Origin: Coptis chinensis
Taxonomy: Eukaryota; Streptophyta; Magnoliopsida; Ranunculales; Ranunculaceae
DNA length: 64,000 nt
Assembly: GCA_015680905.1 (NCBI GenBank)
Contig: CM027380.1
Coordinates: 33,658,001-33,722,000, forward strand
Direction of reading: 5' to 3'
The position numbers and the translations under genes are program-made. Of the stretch, positions 35,946 through 47,022 are shown piece by piece. The notes below the pieces were generated by a model, which worked only from the letters and a program-made list of their open reading frames with translations, ran no database searches and had not been told where the DNA came from. Within the stretch, counting starts at the first letter, position 1; each line of letters opens with the position of its first letter.

Positions 35946-36119
35946 ACACAATTTAAATTTTGCAATTTTATGTTCTTTGTCATTTTCTTTTTAGTTTTTT
36001 TTTTAAATATAGTGCAATTTCCCTATGGTAATTTGTTTTTACTTAATTATTCTCATCATATTCTAATATTTGTTTATCTTTGTCTAACAAGTAGCATCTT
36101 TCTTCACACATCTTCTACA

Positions 36120-37037
36120 ATGGAAGCTCCAAAGATGATTCCAAAACAATCTTTCCATTCGTTGTTGAATTCTCCTGCATATGGACATCTTTTCAGAGAC
36201 TTCATCACTCGAGTCGGTTGGAACTCCCTTATTATACACTCGGAGCAGACATACTCCTCAGGTTTGGCAACTTATTTTTACGATCATATGGAAGATCTAC
36301 CTGTTGTACAGGGTTTCCCTTTGAACGGATTTACAATCCGTATTAATAACACCCAACACTCTTTTTACGAGCCAATAGTTTCTATAGCTCTAGACCTTCT
36401 TCCTTTTCAGCCAGACATCCCCATCCAATACATGATAGAAAATAACTTTAACGACTATTCTTGGGAAAAATTTGCCGCCTGTTATGGCGATGGCCTTGCC
36501 CAGGTCAGTGAACGTGCCGAAGATGACCGATGGCCAGACTTTACTATTCCACTTGCCAATATGACCATGAATGTTAGAACTACCATGTTATTTATTCTTC
36601 TGAACATCATGGGGGATTGGCATTTTTCCACTGCATCAAAGTCATCTTGTAAGACGCGTTCCATGCTAGCTAGCCAAAGAAAGATAATCTTGCCTTCGAC
36701 ATCACGACCTAGTAATTGAGAACCTAAAGAGGGCTCGATCTTTTCGGCAAACACTATATCACCTTGCCGATCCTTTGCATGCAGGATAGTGAGGACGTAC
36801 TTCCCACAGTTTGTGGCCACTTTTCAGGACTGGGTAAAGGTCGACTCTATGTGTCCAACCAACAAGATCATTTGTTCTTTGCGATTTTGGACATGGCGAT
36901 GCCCTGCAAGGTATCTAAAGAAAGTGCACTCCTTCCCTGATGATGATAAAATGATAGCTCATCTGGACACTACAAATAAGAGGAAGTGGAGCGAAGTCTG
37001 GAAAACTATGATAGATTGGCGTGCCACAAAGGAATAA
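36120..37037 (+). pseudogene. Post-integrase ORF C, most diverged copy
   Basis: MEAPKMIPKQSFHSLLNSPA is followed by FRDFITRVGWNSLI, YSSGLATYFYDHM and FTIRINNTQHSFY. These align to the RGW, FY and V.V.G parts of ORFs A and B. A single TGA at 36717-36719 separates two open halves in the same frame, to 37037. Upstream of the ATG the same frame is very hydrophobic (35943-36119, two possible membrane spans), but the DNA there is simply T-rich, so I do not trust it. Confidence 0.5.
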
Positions 37038-38829
37038 CATTTCTACAGGGATGAAGCAAGGATGAACCATCCCCCAGTTCGTGGTTGGGGCAATGTGAGT
37101 TGATGCATGTACATATTTGTTTTATGTTTTGATGTGAGATAAATAAATAACCTAATAGTATGCCAATCTAATAGTGTGCTTTCACTTTTATGATGTATAA
37201 TATATAATGTGTTACAATAAATTTCTGTGGAAGATGTCAGCTATATTTTTGCTCAAAACCTCTAAGGTATACTCTTTCTTCCTCTTAACACTTTAAGGAC
37301 ACAACGTCCGACTGTTTGGGGGTGGTGAGAATCTTTTGCAAAAATTAAGCATGCATAGTTTACTTTATGTCTAAATAAATGTATTTAGTGACAAATTCTT
37401 ATTTCCTTTTCTGTGACGAAAAATATTTAGAAATCACACCCTAGCATTAGAATTAGGACTTGTTCTTAGAAACTTAATTTAATACATATGTAATAGTTTT
37501 TACATATTTTTATGAGCATTCATGCACTGACTATCATTAAATGTACACAACAGTAAGTTTATGGAACCCACGGTTAGACAACTTAGTTTCCATATCCTGC
37601 AAGAATCTAACCAAAAAGCCTCAAAATGTGTGATATGTGAGTAATGACATAGAGGAGTAGTTTTTTTGAATAGAAAAGTTCACACGTCTACTTACTTGAT
37701 CACTACCCAAATCCTAGGTGAGAATTTAGGCCTTCTTTGGATCGATATAGCCAAAAATTCACACCTGTAAATTTTTTTTACCGCTAGTCGCCCCACTGAA
37801 CCTTTCTTTAACCCTTTCTATTTCACTAAAAATTCATTAACCATCTATTAACCACAAATAAATAAGCCTACCTAGATGATGAGTATGAGAAATAGGATGA
37901 AGTGCGGAAAAATGAAGAGAAAAACTTGTCACAAATCAAAATTAGTTACCTGTTTTAGAAGAAAAGAAAAAGAAAAATAGAAATATGTTTCCAAAAATCA
38001 AAAGAAATATCAAAGTTAGAATTCCCCCCAAAATCAAATCAAAAGGGAATACAAAAGCTTGAAAAATTCAAGTATAGAAACCCATGTTAGAAGCAGGAAA
38101 GAAAATAAGGATTTCTCTAGTATAAATATGTCGAAGACCTTATTCTTTCATACTTATTATTTTTTTTGAATTTTCTATTCTATTTTCTTCTACACTACCT
38201 CCTAAGCCCCATAACACATAATAAAGACCTCTAGCTCAATTAGGAATATGATAGTGTGATAATAAGTAGTAGTTGTGACTTCTCGGCCTCGACTCCTCTG
38301 ATTGTCATTGAGTATGTGAGGAAACATGTGCCAACTGCACACTGGAGATAGCAAAACTTGAGTGGAAAAATGAGAGAGAAATTGTGTTTCGACACATACC
38401 TGTGAGAACCTACTTAAGGACGCTATCCAAAGGATCAAAAGCGCCCCGCTTTCGTACATTTCATTATAAGATCACCGCATGCATGCTCATACGTAGATGT
38501 TTTGATTATTGTAAGTATATTAACTTGAATTTCGAAAGAATTAAATCCTTGTTTTCCCCGCTAGTGAGATGTATAGATATCTGAGATTAATTAAGGAAAC
38601 AAGCCTTTGTTACTGAGTCGTTGTAGTATAAATGAAGTTTGTGAGTATCTTCTCTAGAAAACTCTCACGAGGCTATAACTCGTCCACTAGGGAATTCCTA
38701 GTGGTTCAAGGCCTTGTTGCATACGGTCAATGCAACCGCACTCTGTGAAATGAGATTTAACTTAGGACATCATATTTTTAACCACTTATCATTTTAATGT
38801 CTCTTCTTTGCTTGAGGACAAGCAAAGTG
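37038..38829 (+). other. 3' untranslated region of the Athila-type element
   Basis: No gene. The 16-mer CTGTTTGGGGGTGGTG at 37312-37327 is identical to the polypurine tract at 38830-38845. GGAC-ACAAC-GTCC just before it could form a small stem. A stem-loop CTTTGCTT-GAGGAC-AAGCAAAG sits at 38806-38827. Much of this region is conserved in the second element at 62295-64000 (for example GGATCGATATAGCC at about 37740). Confidence 0.75.
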
Positions 38830-38845
38830 CTGTTTGGGGGTGGTG
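38830..38845 (+). other. Polypurine tract of the Athila-type element
   Basis: CTGTTTGGGGGTGGTG lies directly against the first base of the 3' LTR (38846). This is where plus-strand DNA synthesis would be primed. Confidence 0.85.
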
Positions 38846-40556
38846 TGATAAGCACCCAAAACTGTAATACCCCGAGAGACATAGCATTTTGGTCGATTAT
38901 GTGTTTAATAATCATGTAATAATTATATTTTCGTACTTTTGCAAGTTTTCGCAGTTAACATGAATATAATGATAAAACATGCATCGAAGTACTGGAATAC
39001 TGGAATATTTGAAGTTCCCCACTCAACCCCAGTGAAGCCCAACAATGCCTGACTAGAGCTGAAGTTTTCAAAAGAACAAAACCAGTGCAGAACGGGTCCA
39101 CTTATAAAGAAGCAGCAAACTTCCGAAGCTCACATCTGATAAATCTAGATGTCGATGTTGGCTAGTGAACTGCCAGAGCGACAAACTCTATGCAAGGACA
39201 GAAAGTTGTAAAAACACCAAAATCAACGCCGCCACTAGACACACCACGTGGACCTACTCTGCGAGCCCAAAAGGCATGACGAGTCAGCATAGGCATGTGG
39301 CAAGTGATGGTCACAATTTTGTGCCATCTCGCAATATGGAAGACACGTACCAATTCAAAGCAGGTGGTTTGAATTGAATTTGGCTAAAGACAAAACCTTA
39401 ATAAGGAAAAGACAAGGCAAATTAAACAAGGTAAAGACAAAACTTTGATTTTCAAAGTTTTGAACGTCTCAATTCAATAAAAGACAAAACCCAATTAATC
39501 CTTCACAAGGGTCTCCAGCTTATATATATGAGGGGGTCTTCATTATTCGGCCTTCAACATTTTATGCTTTAGCCTATACATTAGCTAATTAATCGTTTGT
39601 AGTTTTTCATTTCCAGCACTTACATTCCGTCCTTTTCATTTTAGCAGCTTAAATACTGTAAGTCATTTCTTCTTAATAAAAGTCATTTCTTTTCAAGTTT
39701 AATTCCTTTCCTGCATTTACTTATTTAATGTATACAACAAGTTTAATTTTTCTTTCAATGACCATGAGCTAATTCCCCCCCCCCCCTCAGGGGGAGGGTT
39801 ATGCTGCTCGTGTGAGAATCCAGATTGAATCGTTAATATTCTAGAATTATTGCTTAGGAATTAGATATAGATTAGACATCTGGTCCCAAAATGACTGAGA
39901 CTATACAAATTTGGAGTGCTGATGCTCCAGAATAGTCTCGCGAGAGACCCAAAATGTCTCACGTGCGACTCTCTGGTGTCAGACAGCTCTCTACTTTGTC
40001 CAGCTGATGTAGAATCGAACTAGGAGCTGAAATGATATTCCAAAGATGAAATACTAGTTCAACTCCTTATGCTAGTGAGATGCGGCTCAGAGATGTGGGC
40101 ATTTCGCTAGGAATCAATACTCGACGTCGTCTCGGATTTGTCTATGAACTCGAGACGAATTAGAGCTATAGTGATGTGGTAATACAAACTGTTAAAAAAA
40201 ATGATTCTTGCATGAGTATGATTAACCCTCTCCCTGTTTCTCTATCTTTGTTTATTTACATCGAAATCGCCGTTAGTAATTTACATTATTTACATTACCG
40301 TTAATTTAATTAAACCAACTAAAAAACCTAAAATCCTACTCACTAGAAGTTGTAATTCCAGTTGTGAACCTTGCCGAGCCCTAAGGTTTGGACGATCCCT
40401 TACTCAACCTATCCTACCAAACCCACATGAGTAAGGTAACTTGACTAAACGGACGACTATACGGACTTTGGACTTTGGTCTTCGGACTTCGGACTGTGGA
40501 CCTCGGACTTAAGTAAGTAATAAAAACCAAATAAACGTACAATTAATGTTTTATCA
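38846..40556 (+). repeat. 3' LTR of the Athila-type element
   Basis: Starts TGATAAGCACCC and ends TTTTATCA. Matches 22690-24417 over its whole length, with substitutions, a C run at 39776-39786 and three fewer heptamer repeats near 40465-40490. The palindrome TCTCGCGAGA is kept at 39936-39945. Confidence 0.93.
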
Positions 40557-40561
40557 CTCTC

Positions 40562-41639
40562 CCACAGTCCCACTGATTTAACAATATTGAGAAGAATGAT
40601 AAAGAGGAGGGGTAAGAGGGGTTCCAGGAACAGTTAATAGTGAGTGGTTGTTACACTAATACAAGTCTTAAGTCAACATAGTTCAATATAATTTTGAATT
40701 AAAAGAATAATAAAAAACAAACCGTTACAGGCTTATGCTAATATCTCATGTATTTAAACTTTAATATTTAAATTTTTGTTTTTATCATCAGTTTAATCAT
40801 AAAAGAGAAATCAACAAAATTATTAAATAAGATACTGGAAAAAAAATAGTTTACCTTATCCATTTTTGCTAACTCTTTCTGAAGCCTTGATGGAATATCT
40901 TTTATTGTATGCAATGCAGAAAAGAAAAAAAACTCAGTTATATATGTAAAACTAATGTATCAAATTCAACATGTAAATCAGAATAAAAGAAAAAACTGAA
41001 AGTTTACCTATGTTTTTTGTTTTGTGTTAGGAGGATTGTTGGGGGTGGTTTTTTTTAAATTTTTAATTTATTTATTTTTATATATATAGGTTTGTTTAGG
41101 TTAATTGATTAGGTTTTCTTATGTCATTAGAAGTTTAGTATTAATAGGATTCTTATTTTGTATATATTCATAATTAGTGTTTTTGTTTTGTGTTAGGCAG
41201 ATCGTTACTTTTGTATATAGATAGGTTTGTTTAGGAAGTTAAGTATTAATAGGATTCTTTTGGTAGAAGAAGTCCTTTTGGTGGTTGGAATCCAGTTAAG
41301 TTAGATTATTTTCTGGGAACATACCAACTTTGTAGGCAAGGGTTTTTATTATTGGGCTAAACCAATTCTAAGTAGGCTTGGGAATTAGAATGTATACTTC
41401 CTTACTACTTTATTACGTGGTATATATGCCCAACCAATCGAGCATCTAGGCATCCACAAATGACTTTCTCAAGAGTTAGATTATAGTATGCACTCTCGAA
41501 TTGCCAGAACAATCATTATTGACTAAAAAACTATAGGAACCGTCGCAAGCTGTTCTCTCAGTAACTGTACTGGAACCTTTGTTGGGATCATGTTAACTAA
41601 TTTTAATGGTCTGGGGCTGAAAAAACAGGAATAAATGAG
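40562..41639. other. Intergenic region with a possible dsRBM-like gene remnant
   Basis: On the minus strand, 40849-40915 can be read as ALHTIKDIPSRLQKELAKMD, like the end of the domain and the coiled tail in the family. The sequence TTAATTGATTAGGTTTTCTT near 41100 resembles the 5' flank of copy 2 at 19580. Too decayed to call a gene. Confidence 0.3.
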
Positions 41640-42514
41640 TCAGAATACACTGTTCATGGTATTAATCCTCATTCCACGAATTGGTACAAAGAGTAGAGTC
41701 AGAATACAATGTTCACGGTATAAAATATCTTGATTGTTTGCTTCCATGTAAGACTTGTGATAGCAATGACTTCCAGAGATCTTTAATCTATTAGTGGCCT
41801 CCTTCCAGTTCTTGCAAACATGATAGGTGACTGAATCTGTCTTGTTACATTGAACTAGCCAGTAGCTAGTTTCCAGCTTTTTGGTGAACAACAGAATGTA
41901 AAGAAGATGTGCTCCTGGTGTTTTTTCCATGTTGCTTGCAATACTAATATAAAGAGGCAATTCTAGTTTCCATTCGAATTATCTGGTCATCAGGGTGTAG
42001 TCCATTTCGAAAAAAAAAATTCAAGCTAGGGCAGCTATTTTAGGATGCACATTAGATTTCCTGAGAATTTTATGCCATAGTGGTTCATTTCTCTTGCTCC
42101 TGGTTGTTTCATCTGCATTTCACACTGTGAATTTACCTTTAGGTGTGCACTTCCATATCCTCATGTCTTGCTGTTGGGCTATGGGATCTGAGAGTTGATT
42201 CTGGCTAAGAATTTCAAGTAGAGTATGGACAAAGTTCTACTTATCAGCAGCTTGTATATGTCTAATTTGCCTTTGAAGGATCTCATAGGGTTGCCAGGTT
42301 TTATGTTTTCTTTTATGCATCCAGCTCTTGTCCAGTTGTCCGTCCATCTGTGTATATATTTACATTTCGTACTCTTCAAAAACATTGTTCTGTTAAATTG
42401 AGAAGTGCCTTGTTTGCACCACTCCATATTAGGGAACTTTTCTGCTTGAGCTCTCCTATTCATTTCTCTTTTAATACTTTGCCTACCTAGAATCTGAGGT
42501 CCCCAAGCAAGCAA
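41640..42514 (-). mobile_element. LINE fragment (zinc-binding RVT domain), minus strand
   Basis: Read on the minus strand: GPQILGRQSIKREMNRRAQA, then MRIWKCTPKGKFTV, NEPLWHKILRKSNVHPKIAA and, in another frame, RNGLHPDDQIIRMETRIAS. The order W..T..G.F.V - LW..I...VHPKI - .NGL..D..I is the typical zf-RVT region of plant L1 elements. Many stops and shifts, no catalytic RT core. Confidence 0.55.
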
Positions 42515-42665
42515 ACTTCATTCAGAGGTATCAAAACAACAAAGGTTTGTGCACATATCATTCAAAGGTAAGAACGTACAATACCACCTATTGAGGAATG
42601 CCAATCGTGAATATGTTGACAGTGGGTTAGTGGGATGAAATGTGATACTGGTATGAACTTACTGT

Positions 42666-42906
42666 CTTGAAGAACTTGATGCCATATTCATCAGCAAGCG
42701 CTTCACTCCTAGAAGTTGTCACAACCTAATAAAAAAAAAATCAATCAAGCCAAATTCAGAAAACTCTTGGGGAATTTGATCTTTTGATCCAAGTTTGGTG
42801 TTACCCTCTTGCTTTCATCCATGTCAGCTTTGTTTTCGACTAATTTTTTGTTCACATTATCGGATGCGTGTTCTTCAATGTCCCGGATCCAATTCCTAAT
42901 GTCTAC
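42666..42906 (-). pseudogene. RAB GTPase (RABE/Rab8-type) fragment, two exons
   Basis: The upstream piece, about 42906-42805, encodes [20 protein letters not shown] and [11 protein letters not shown] before a GTAAC donor. The NKAD box normally reads GNKAD and here has E for G. After an intron, 42725-42666 encodes ALADEYGIKFFKT before a GTAAG donor. The P-loop, switch regions and C-terminal prenylated tail are all absent, so no GTPase can be made. Introns are kept, so this is a DNA-level fragment. Confidence 0.8.
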
Positions 42907-42987
42907 AAATCCACAAAAAATATGAGATAGTCATGTTCTCCTGCTGCATTTACATTTGGTTAGATATAACTAACTTTCTCGTTAGCT

Positions 42988-43640
42988 CTAGTCATGAATA
43001 ATAATGCCGTATGTCCAATTCCCATTGTTGAATCTATAGATATGTTCTTCCACTTCTCCATGTCTAGAATCTGGAACCACCTTTGTCTCTCTTTGGGTAC
43101 TAAAATTTATTCCTCGGTGAACTCCAACAACATAAGGTAGTTTCGATTGTTCCTTGTTGAAGCAATCTCTCGTAGGTGTCAAAGGCTCTAATTTCATGAC
43201 CTTTGTTGTAGTAAAATCTGGGAAGTGCTTAGCTATATGATCAAATATAGTTTCTTGAGTTACTGTACTAAAGCTATTTTTTTTAGATTCAGCAGCACAA
43301 CCAACTTGGATAAAGAAGAAAAACGGGTAAGGTTCCATTAAATAGGCAGATAACAATAAATGGATTGTACATATATAATCTTTGTACCTTCCATCATGTC
43401 CTCCTTGAAGATCCTTGAGCTCATGGCCTTGATATGATATGTAGAAACTGTATCTTCATTGGTACCATAACTGTGATTTTCTGGATCTCCTAGTTTTGAA
43501 TCTGAAATAGTTACAATCTCTGTGTGGATTTTATCTCTATCTGAGTCTGGTACCTCAGTAACGATGTGAAGTTCATTCTGGCTCTCATATGGATATCTAC
43601 CTCTACAGATCGATATCTATGATATAGAAGAATCCATTGC
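42988..43640 (-). other. Unrecognised gene-like stretch, two possible exons
   Basis: About 43620-43389 reads YESQNELHIVTEVPDSDRDK and onward to IFKEDMME before a GTAC-type donor. 43315-42988 reads SFSTVTQETIFDHIAKHFPD to a stop, with no in-frame break. Amino-acid use looks like a real protein and not chance. I do not recognise the family. It follows the PnsB1-like start on the same strand but does not look like that protein. Confidence 0.35.
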
Positions 43641-43677
43641 ATCTGATGGAGCAAGCACTGGGAAACCCTTTACTTTT

Positions 43678-43896
43678 CTATGTATGTGATCGAAAATCCT
43701 CTCCATAGTTATAGGGGTCGAGCCACGGGTTCTTTTTCTTGAGGTTCACTGTTACTGTTCGTCTTTTATGGCAATGATGCTTCTCTGTAGATGGATTTAA
43801 GTAGAAGGATAGATTGGTGAGTTGGGATGAGGAAATTGAAGGTGAGGAAGATGTGAGAAAAGGTGGGATGGGTTGGTGTAGCAAAGAAGTAGACAT
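43678..43896 (-). pseudogene. PnsB1/NDF1-like N-terminal fragment (chloroplast NDH subunit)
   Basis: 72 codons start with a Ser/Thr/Pro-rich leader (MSTSLLHQPIPPFLTSSSPS) that looks like a chloroplast transit peptide. KKKNPWLDPYNYGED follows, close to the conserved start of the mature NDF1/PnsB1 subunit of the chloroplast NAD(P)H dehydrogenase complex. The match then stops and the frame ends in FRSHT. The remaining roughly 400 residues of the normal protein are missing. Family assignment rests on one short motif plus the leader. Confidence 0.5.
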
Positions 43897-44266
43897 TGGA
43901 GATAATATTCAACTTCTCTTTTTTCTGATAGTCTCTTGAAATTTTATTTCATCTTTGTGTAGTATACGTTGGATTTGAATGAGTGGAAGAGGGTTAGATT
44001 CTTTCATTTGTTATAAGCACATCCACTTGCACTATTGAAAACTAAAATCCAAGAAAGTATTTCTACTTTAGGAAGTCTCCACAGTTAAACTACTGTAGAT
44101 GCATCCATTCAAAGTATTGCTATACTAAAACAAAAAGTAGTGGAAAATGAAGCATAATAGCGACAAAGATAGGTAGAATTATTAAAAAACCTCAACTCAA
44201 AAAGATAGTTCAATGAAGTAATTACTTAAAGTGACAAAACAATAACTCACCTAATTCTAAAAACTA

Positions 44267-44722
44267 CTATTTGTTTTCCCATTCCCTCTTCATAATTGCC
44301 TTTAGATACTCAATCTCTTCTTTCATACTATTAATTTCTTCTTCCTGAATTTGTATCCACTGATTTCAAAGCGTGTCGTTCTTTTCTGTAATCTCAAGTT
44401 TGTTGCAAATTTCTTCTATTTATTCGTAGTTATAGTCTACTACTTCGAAGCCTATGTCACTGTGCAGAAAATCAATTGCTTTCTTTGATGCTGAATTTTC
44501 TGAATCTTCTAGACTTGTTGTTGAATTTCCTTCGAATTGGTGATTGTCTTTGATGTTAAACATTTGGATTAGAACGTCAATTGATATTTGACATCTGTAT
44601 TGATTTTCTCCCAATATTTCGTTGTGAAATTCTGGGCCGTCCATCTTTAATATTTTGGTACAGTACATCAACATATCTTTGAAGTTTTGAGTGATAAATT
44701 TTTGAAATTGATTTCGCTGCAT
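44267..44722 (-). pseudogene. dsRBM-like plus coiled-coil protein, copy 4
   Basis: From the ATG at 44722: MQRNQFQKFITQNFKDMLMY, then GPEFHNEILGENQYRCQISI and LEDSENSASKKAIDFL, which fit the two dsRBM halves. VVDYNYE corresponds to the VGDYNLE of copy 5. An in-frame TAA at 44422-44420 is followed in the same frame by a coiled coil (EEEINSMKEEIEYLKAIMKR) after one more TGA, down to 44267. A truncated but domain-complete 100-residue protein could still be made. Confidence 0.5.
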
Positions 44723-45002
44723 AATTTCATAGATTAATTTATAGTTAGTCAAACACTTAGAAATTAAAATTAACCAAACAAATATGAATTTTGAATTTGT
44801 TTACCTTTTTATTAAATCTGTTGAGACTCGAGTACCGTTCTTCATTTTCCTTGATCATGAGTTTGGTATTGTTTAAAACAATACTTCTAATATATGTACT
44901 GGATATTCCGATATGTTCGTCAATTCTTCCAACCTAAAGTTTTAGAAGTTAATGATATATACCTTTATGAAAAATAATATTAAATTTAAAACTTGCCTTT
45001 GT

Positions 45003-45374
45003 TCATTGTTTGAGATTCATTGATTTCTTGAGAAATTCGATTCTTTCTTGTTGTTCTTTTACGAACTTTTGGGTTTTTTTCAACTTCTCCAAGTTGTAGT
45101 CACCAACTTCGAAAAGATACACTTTACGTGTGAATCTAATTGCGCTTCTTGCTGCATTGTTTTCAGACTCTTCGAGTGTTTGTGATGGTTGTCCTCTAAT
45201 ATTTGTAATACCCACTACATCATTGCTCACCTGGACACTTGCATTATACATTCCATTCTTCAAATAATTTTCGTAAATAGGTTGATTCAAATTGAGTTGT
45301 CTCATAGTATTTTCCAACATGGGTTTGAATGACACTTGAATCATTCTTGAATACTGCCCTTCCCTCATCTCCAT
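45003..45374 (-). CDS. dsRBM-like plus coiled-coil protein, copy 5 (intact frame)
   Basis: The most complete member, 123 residues from MEMREGQYSRMIQVSFKPML. The domain reads LNLNQPIYENYLKNGMYNAS, VQVSNDVVG, then TLEESENNAARSAIRF. This lines up with plant DRB-type dsRBMs at P-x-Y, x-x-V-x-V and A-E-x-x-A-A-x-x-A. KVYLFEVGDYNLEKLKK leads into a coiled coil (FVKEQQERIEFLKKSMN). No stop or shift. An upstream mini-exon MDLQEAKEVKYLI at 45510-45470 may belong to it, and a copy of that mini-exon lies at 45650-45610. Function unknown; RNA binding is an inference from the fold pattern. The basic residues usual at the start of the last helix are few, so binding may be lost. Confidence 0.55.
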   Translation of the reverse strand: MEMREGQYSRMIQVSFKPMLENTMRQLNLNQPIYENYLKNGMYNASVQVSNDVVGITNIRGQPSQTLEESENNAARSAIRFTRKVYLFEVGDYNLEKLKKTQKFVKEQQERIEFLKKSMNLKQ

Positions 45375-45638
45375 AGTGATCCTTTTCTGTTTTTCACATA
45401 AGATAACCAAGAAAAAGTGTTGTGTTAAAATAGTAGTAATGCACATTAGGAAAAAAATTAATACATACTTATTATTAAATATTTGACCTCCTTTGCTTCT
45501 TGTAGATCCATATTGACAATCTAATGAAGTTCAATATCTTCTATTGTATGCAATGAAAAAAATTAGAAGAATTCAATTAGAGGGAAAAAATTAACACACA
45601 CTTATTATTAAATATTTGACCTTTTTTAGTTCTTGTAG

Positions 45639-45809
<171 letters not shown>

Positions 45810-46197
45810 AGCATATAACTATTGTTTCGAATATTTATGCTGAATTCATGGATTTAAAATAACACATGTTAACTAATACTATTAAAAAATCTAATAAGAT
45901 TGTAAAAGAAATTATTGTAATGTGTATATTTTCTTTGTTGTAGCTCTGAATCCTTGTTTATGATGATAAGTTTTCTTAAAATTATATTATTCGAGGCATT
46001 ATTGTGTTGTATTTATAAGTTTATAAAGTCTTATTCTAGTTTTAGAAGTGTAGTTGTTTTGGACTTGTAGCATGTGTAGAAGTTAAATTAAGCAATACTT
46101 ATCCAAATTAGAAACAGATAACTATAGAAGTTCATAGAAACTTGAAAAAAGGTTCAAAATCCTTTTTCATATAATGACATCCGAATTTAATTGAGAC
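45810..46197. other. Intergenic, nothing recognised
   Basis: AT-rich. The word TTAGAAACAGATAACTATAG at about 46107 recurs at 51125 and 52330, so part of this strip is a dispersed repeat. Confidence 0.4.
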
Positions 46198-46306
46198 TCT
46201 TAGTTGGGCAGTATTTTCTCCAATTTTTTCTTAATGCTTCTGCTGACGTCACGAATTGAATCGGATTGCAGAAGCATTAAGAATCAATTCTACTGCCCAA
46301 CTAAGA
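46198..46306. repeat. Imperfect foldback (hairpin) of about 109 bases
   Basis: TCTTAGTTGGGCAGTA at 46198-46213 is the exact complement of TACTGCCCAACTAAGA at 46291-46306. CTTAATGCTTCTGC at 46230-46243 pairs with GCAGAAGCATTAAG at 46268-46281. The loop is 24 bases. Similar words (GGATTGCAG, AATTGAATC) scatter up to 46460. It could be a MITE remnant or a small-RNA precursor. Confidence 0.7.
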
Positions 46307-46591
46307 AACTCCGATTGCAGACTCCGAATTGAATCAGATTTAATTTTCTCCGAATTTAATTGAATTTAAATTCAGAAACTCTTAGGGAATTGAATCAGAT
46401 TTAATTGAGACTCCGATTCAATTTTCTCCATTTTTTCTTAATAAGTTTTCAATCGGATTGCAGTTCTACTCGATTGAGTCTTTTTCTAGGTGAGAGTTTG
46501 GGCAATATCATTGGCTGTTGCGATCATTGGAGTCATTTATAATGTTGACTATTTCCATATATTTTGTACCAACTTTCTTCAAATCGATGTT

Positions 46592-47022
46592 CTATTTCTC
46601 AAAATCAATTAATTGTTGCTGAACGCCAATGTGGTGAACTTGAAGAGATTGTAGTAGTACACTTAGATAATGATTTGTCTCTTCAAGATTGTTTATCTGG
46701 ATTGTTGCTTCTTCAACTTGACTACGTCTCATCAATAATTCTTTGAATATGATTTCGAATTCATTGATATGATGCAAATAACCAAGTGCTTCTTCAGCTG
46801 CTGCATTTTCTGATTTCAACCTGTGTTGTTGAGGAGTTCTGTGAAAGTTTCAGTCATTTCTTCGTTTGTGCCTAAAACTTGTACTTGTATAGTCACATTT
46901 AAAGTAAATTTGTCTCCATCTAAAATGGTGTTGTATATGGGTTCTTCATAAATACCGAGTGATAGTAGTATGGTATTTAGTATTGTTCTTCTTGAAGCTT
47001 GAATAACTCTGGCGTAATCCAT
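46592..47022 (-). pseudogene. dsRBM-like plus coiled-coil protein, copy 6
   Basis: From the ATG at 47022: MDYARVIQASRRTILNTILL, then EEPIYNTILDGDKFTLNVTI. Near 46817 the frame shifts by one base. The second frame continues LKSENAAAEEALGYLHHI and a long coiled coil (MRRSQVEEATIQINNLEETN) down to 46592. The PIYNT motif is shared with copies 1 and 2, the SENAAAEEA block with copies 4 and 5. Only the single shift breaks it. Confidence 0.5.

Larger units (their letters stand above)
22690..40556 (+). mobile_element. Athila-type Ty3/gypsy LTR retrotransposon, complete but decayed, 17.9 kb
   Basis: The two LTRs (22690-24417 and 38846-40556) are flanked by the 5-bp target duplication CTCTC (22685-22689 and 40557-40561). 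The LTR ends are TGATAA...TTATCA, with the first G mutated to A in the left copy. In order the interior has a primer-binding site, gag, protease, RT, RNase H, integrase, three further ORFs and a polypurine tract. The protease motif DLGAS and the segment FRPKTPFPARLAKNKPNEHF are diagnostic of the Athila clade. Every major frame has stops or shifts. LTRs differ by many substitutions and by indels (1728 against 1711 bases), so the insertion is not recent. Confidence 0.95.

Noticed and set aside
35943-36119. Hydrophobic segment in frame before ORF C, like a membrane anchor of an envelope-type protein
   Set aside because: T-rich non-coding DNA reads as Phe/Leu/Ile by chance. The ATG at 36120 aligns with the ORF family start and no cleavage signal was seen.
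41640-41960. Separate unknown gene on the minus strand
   Set aside because: It continues the zf-RVT pattern of the LINE fragment in another frame.
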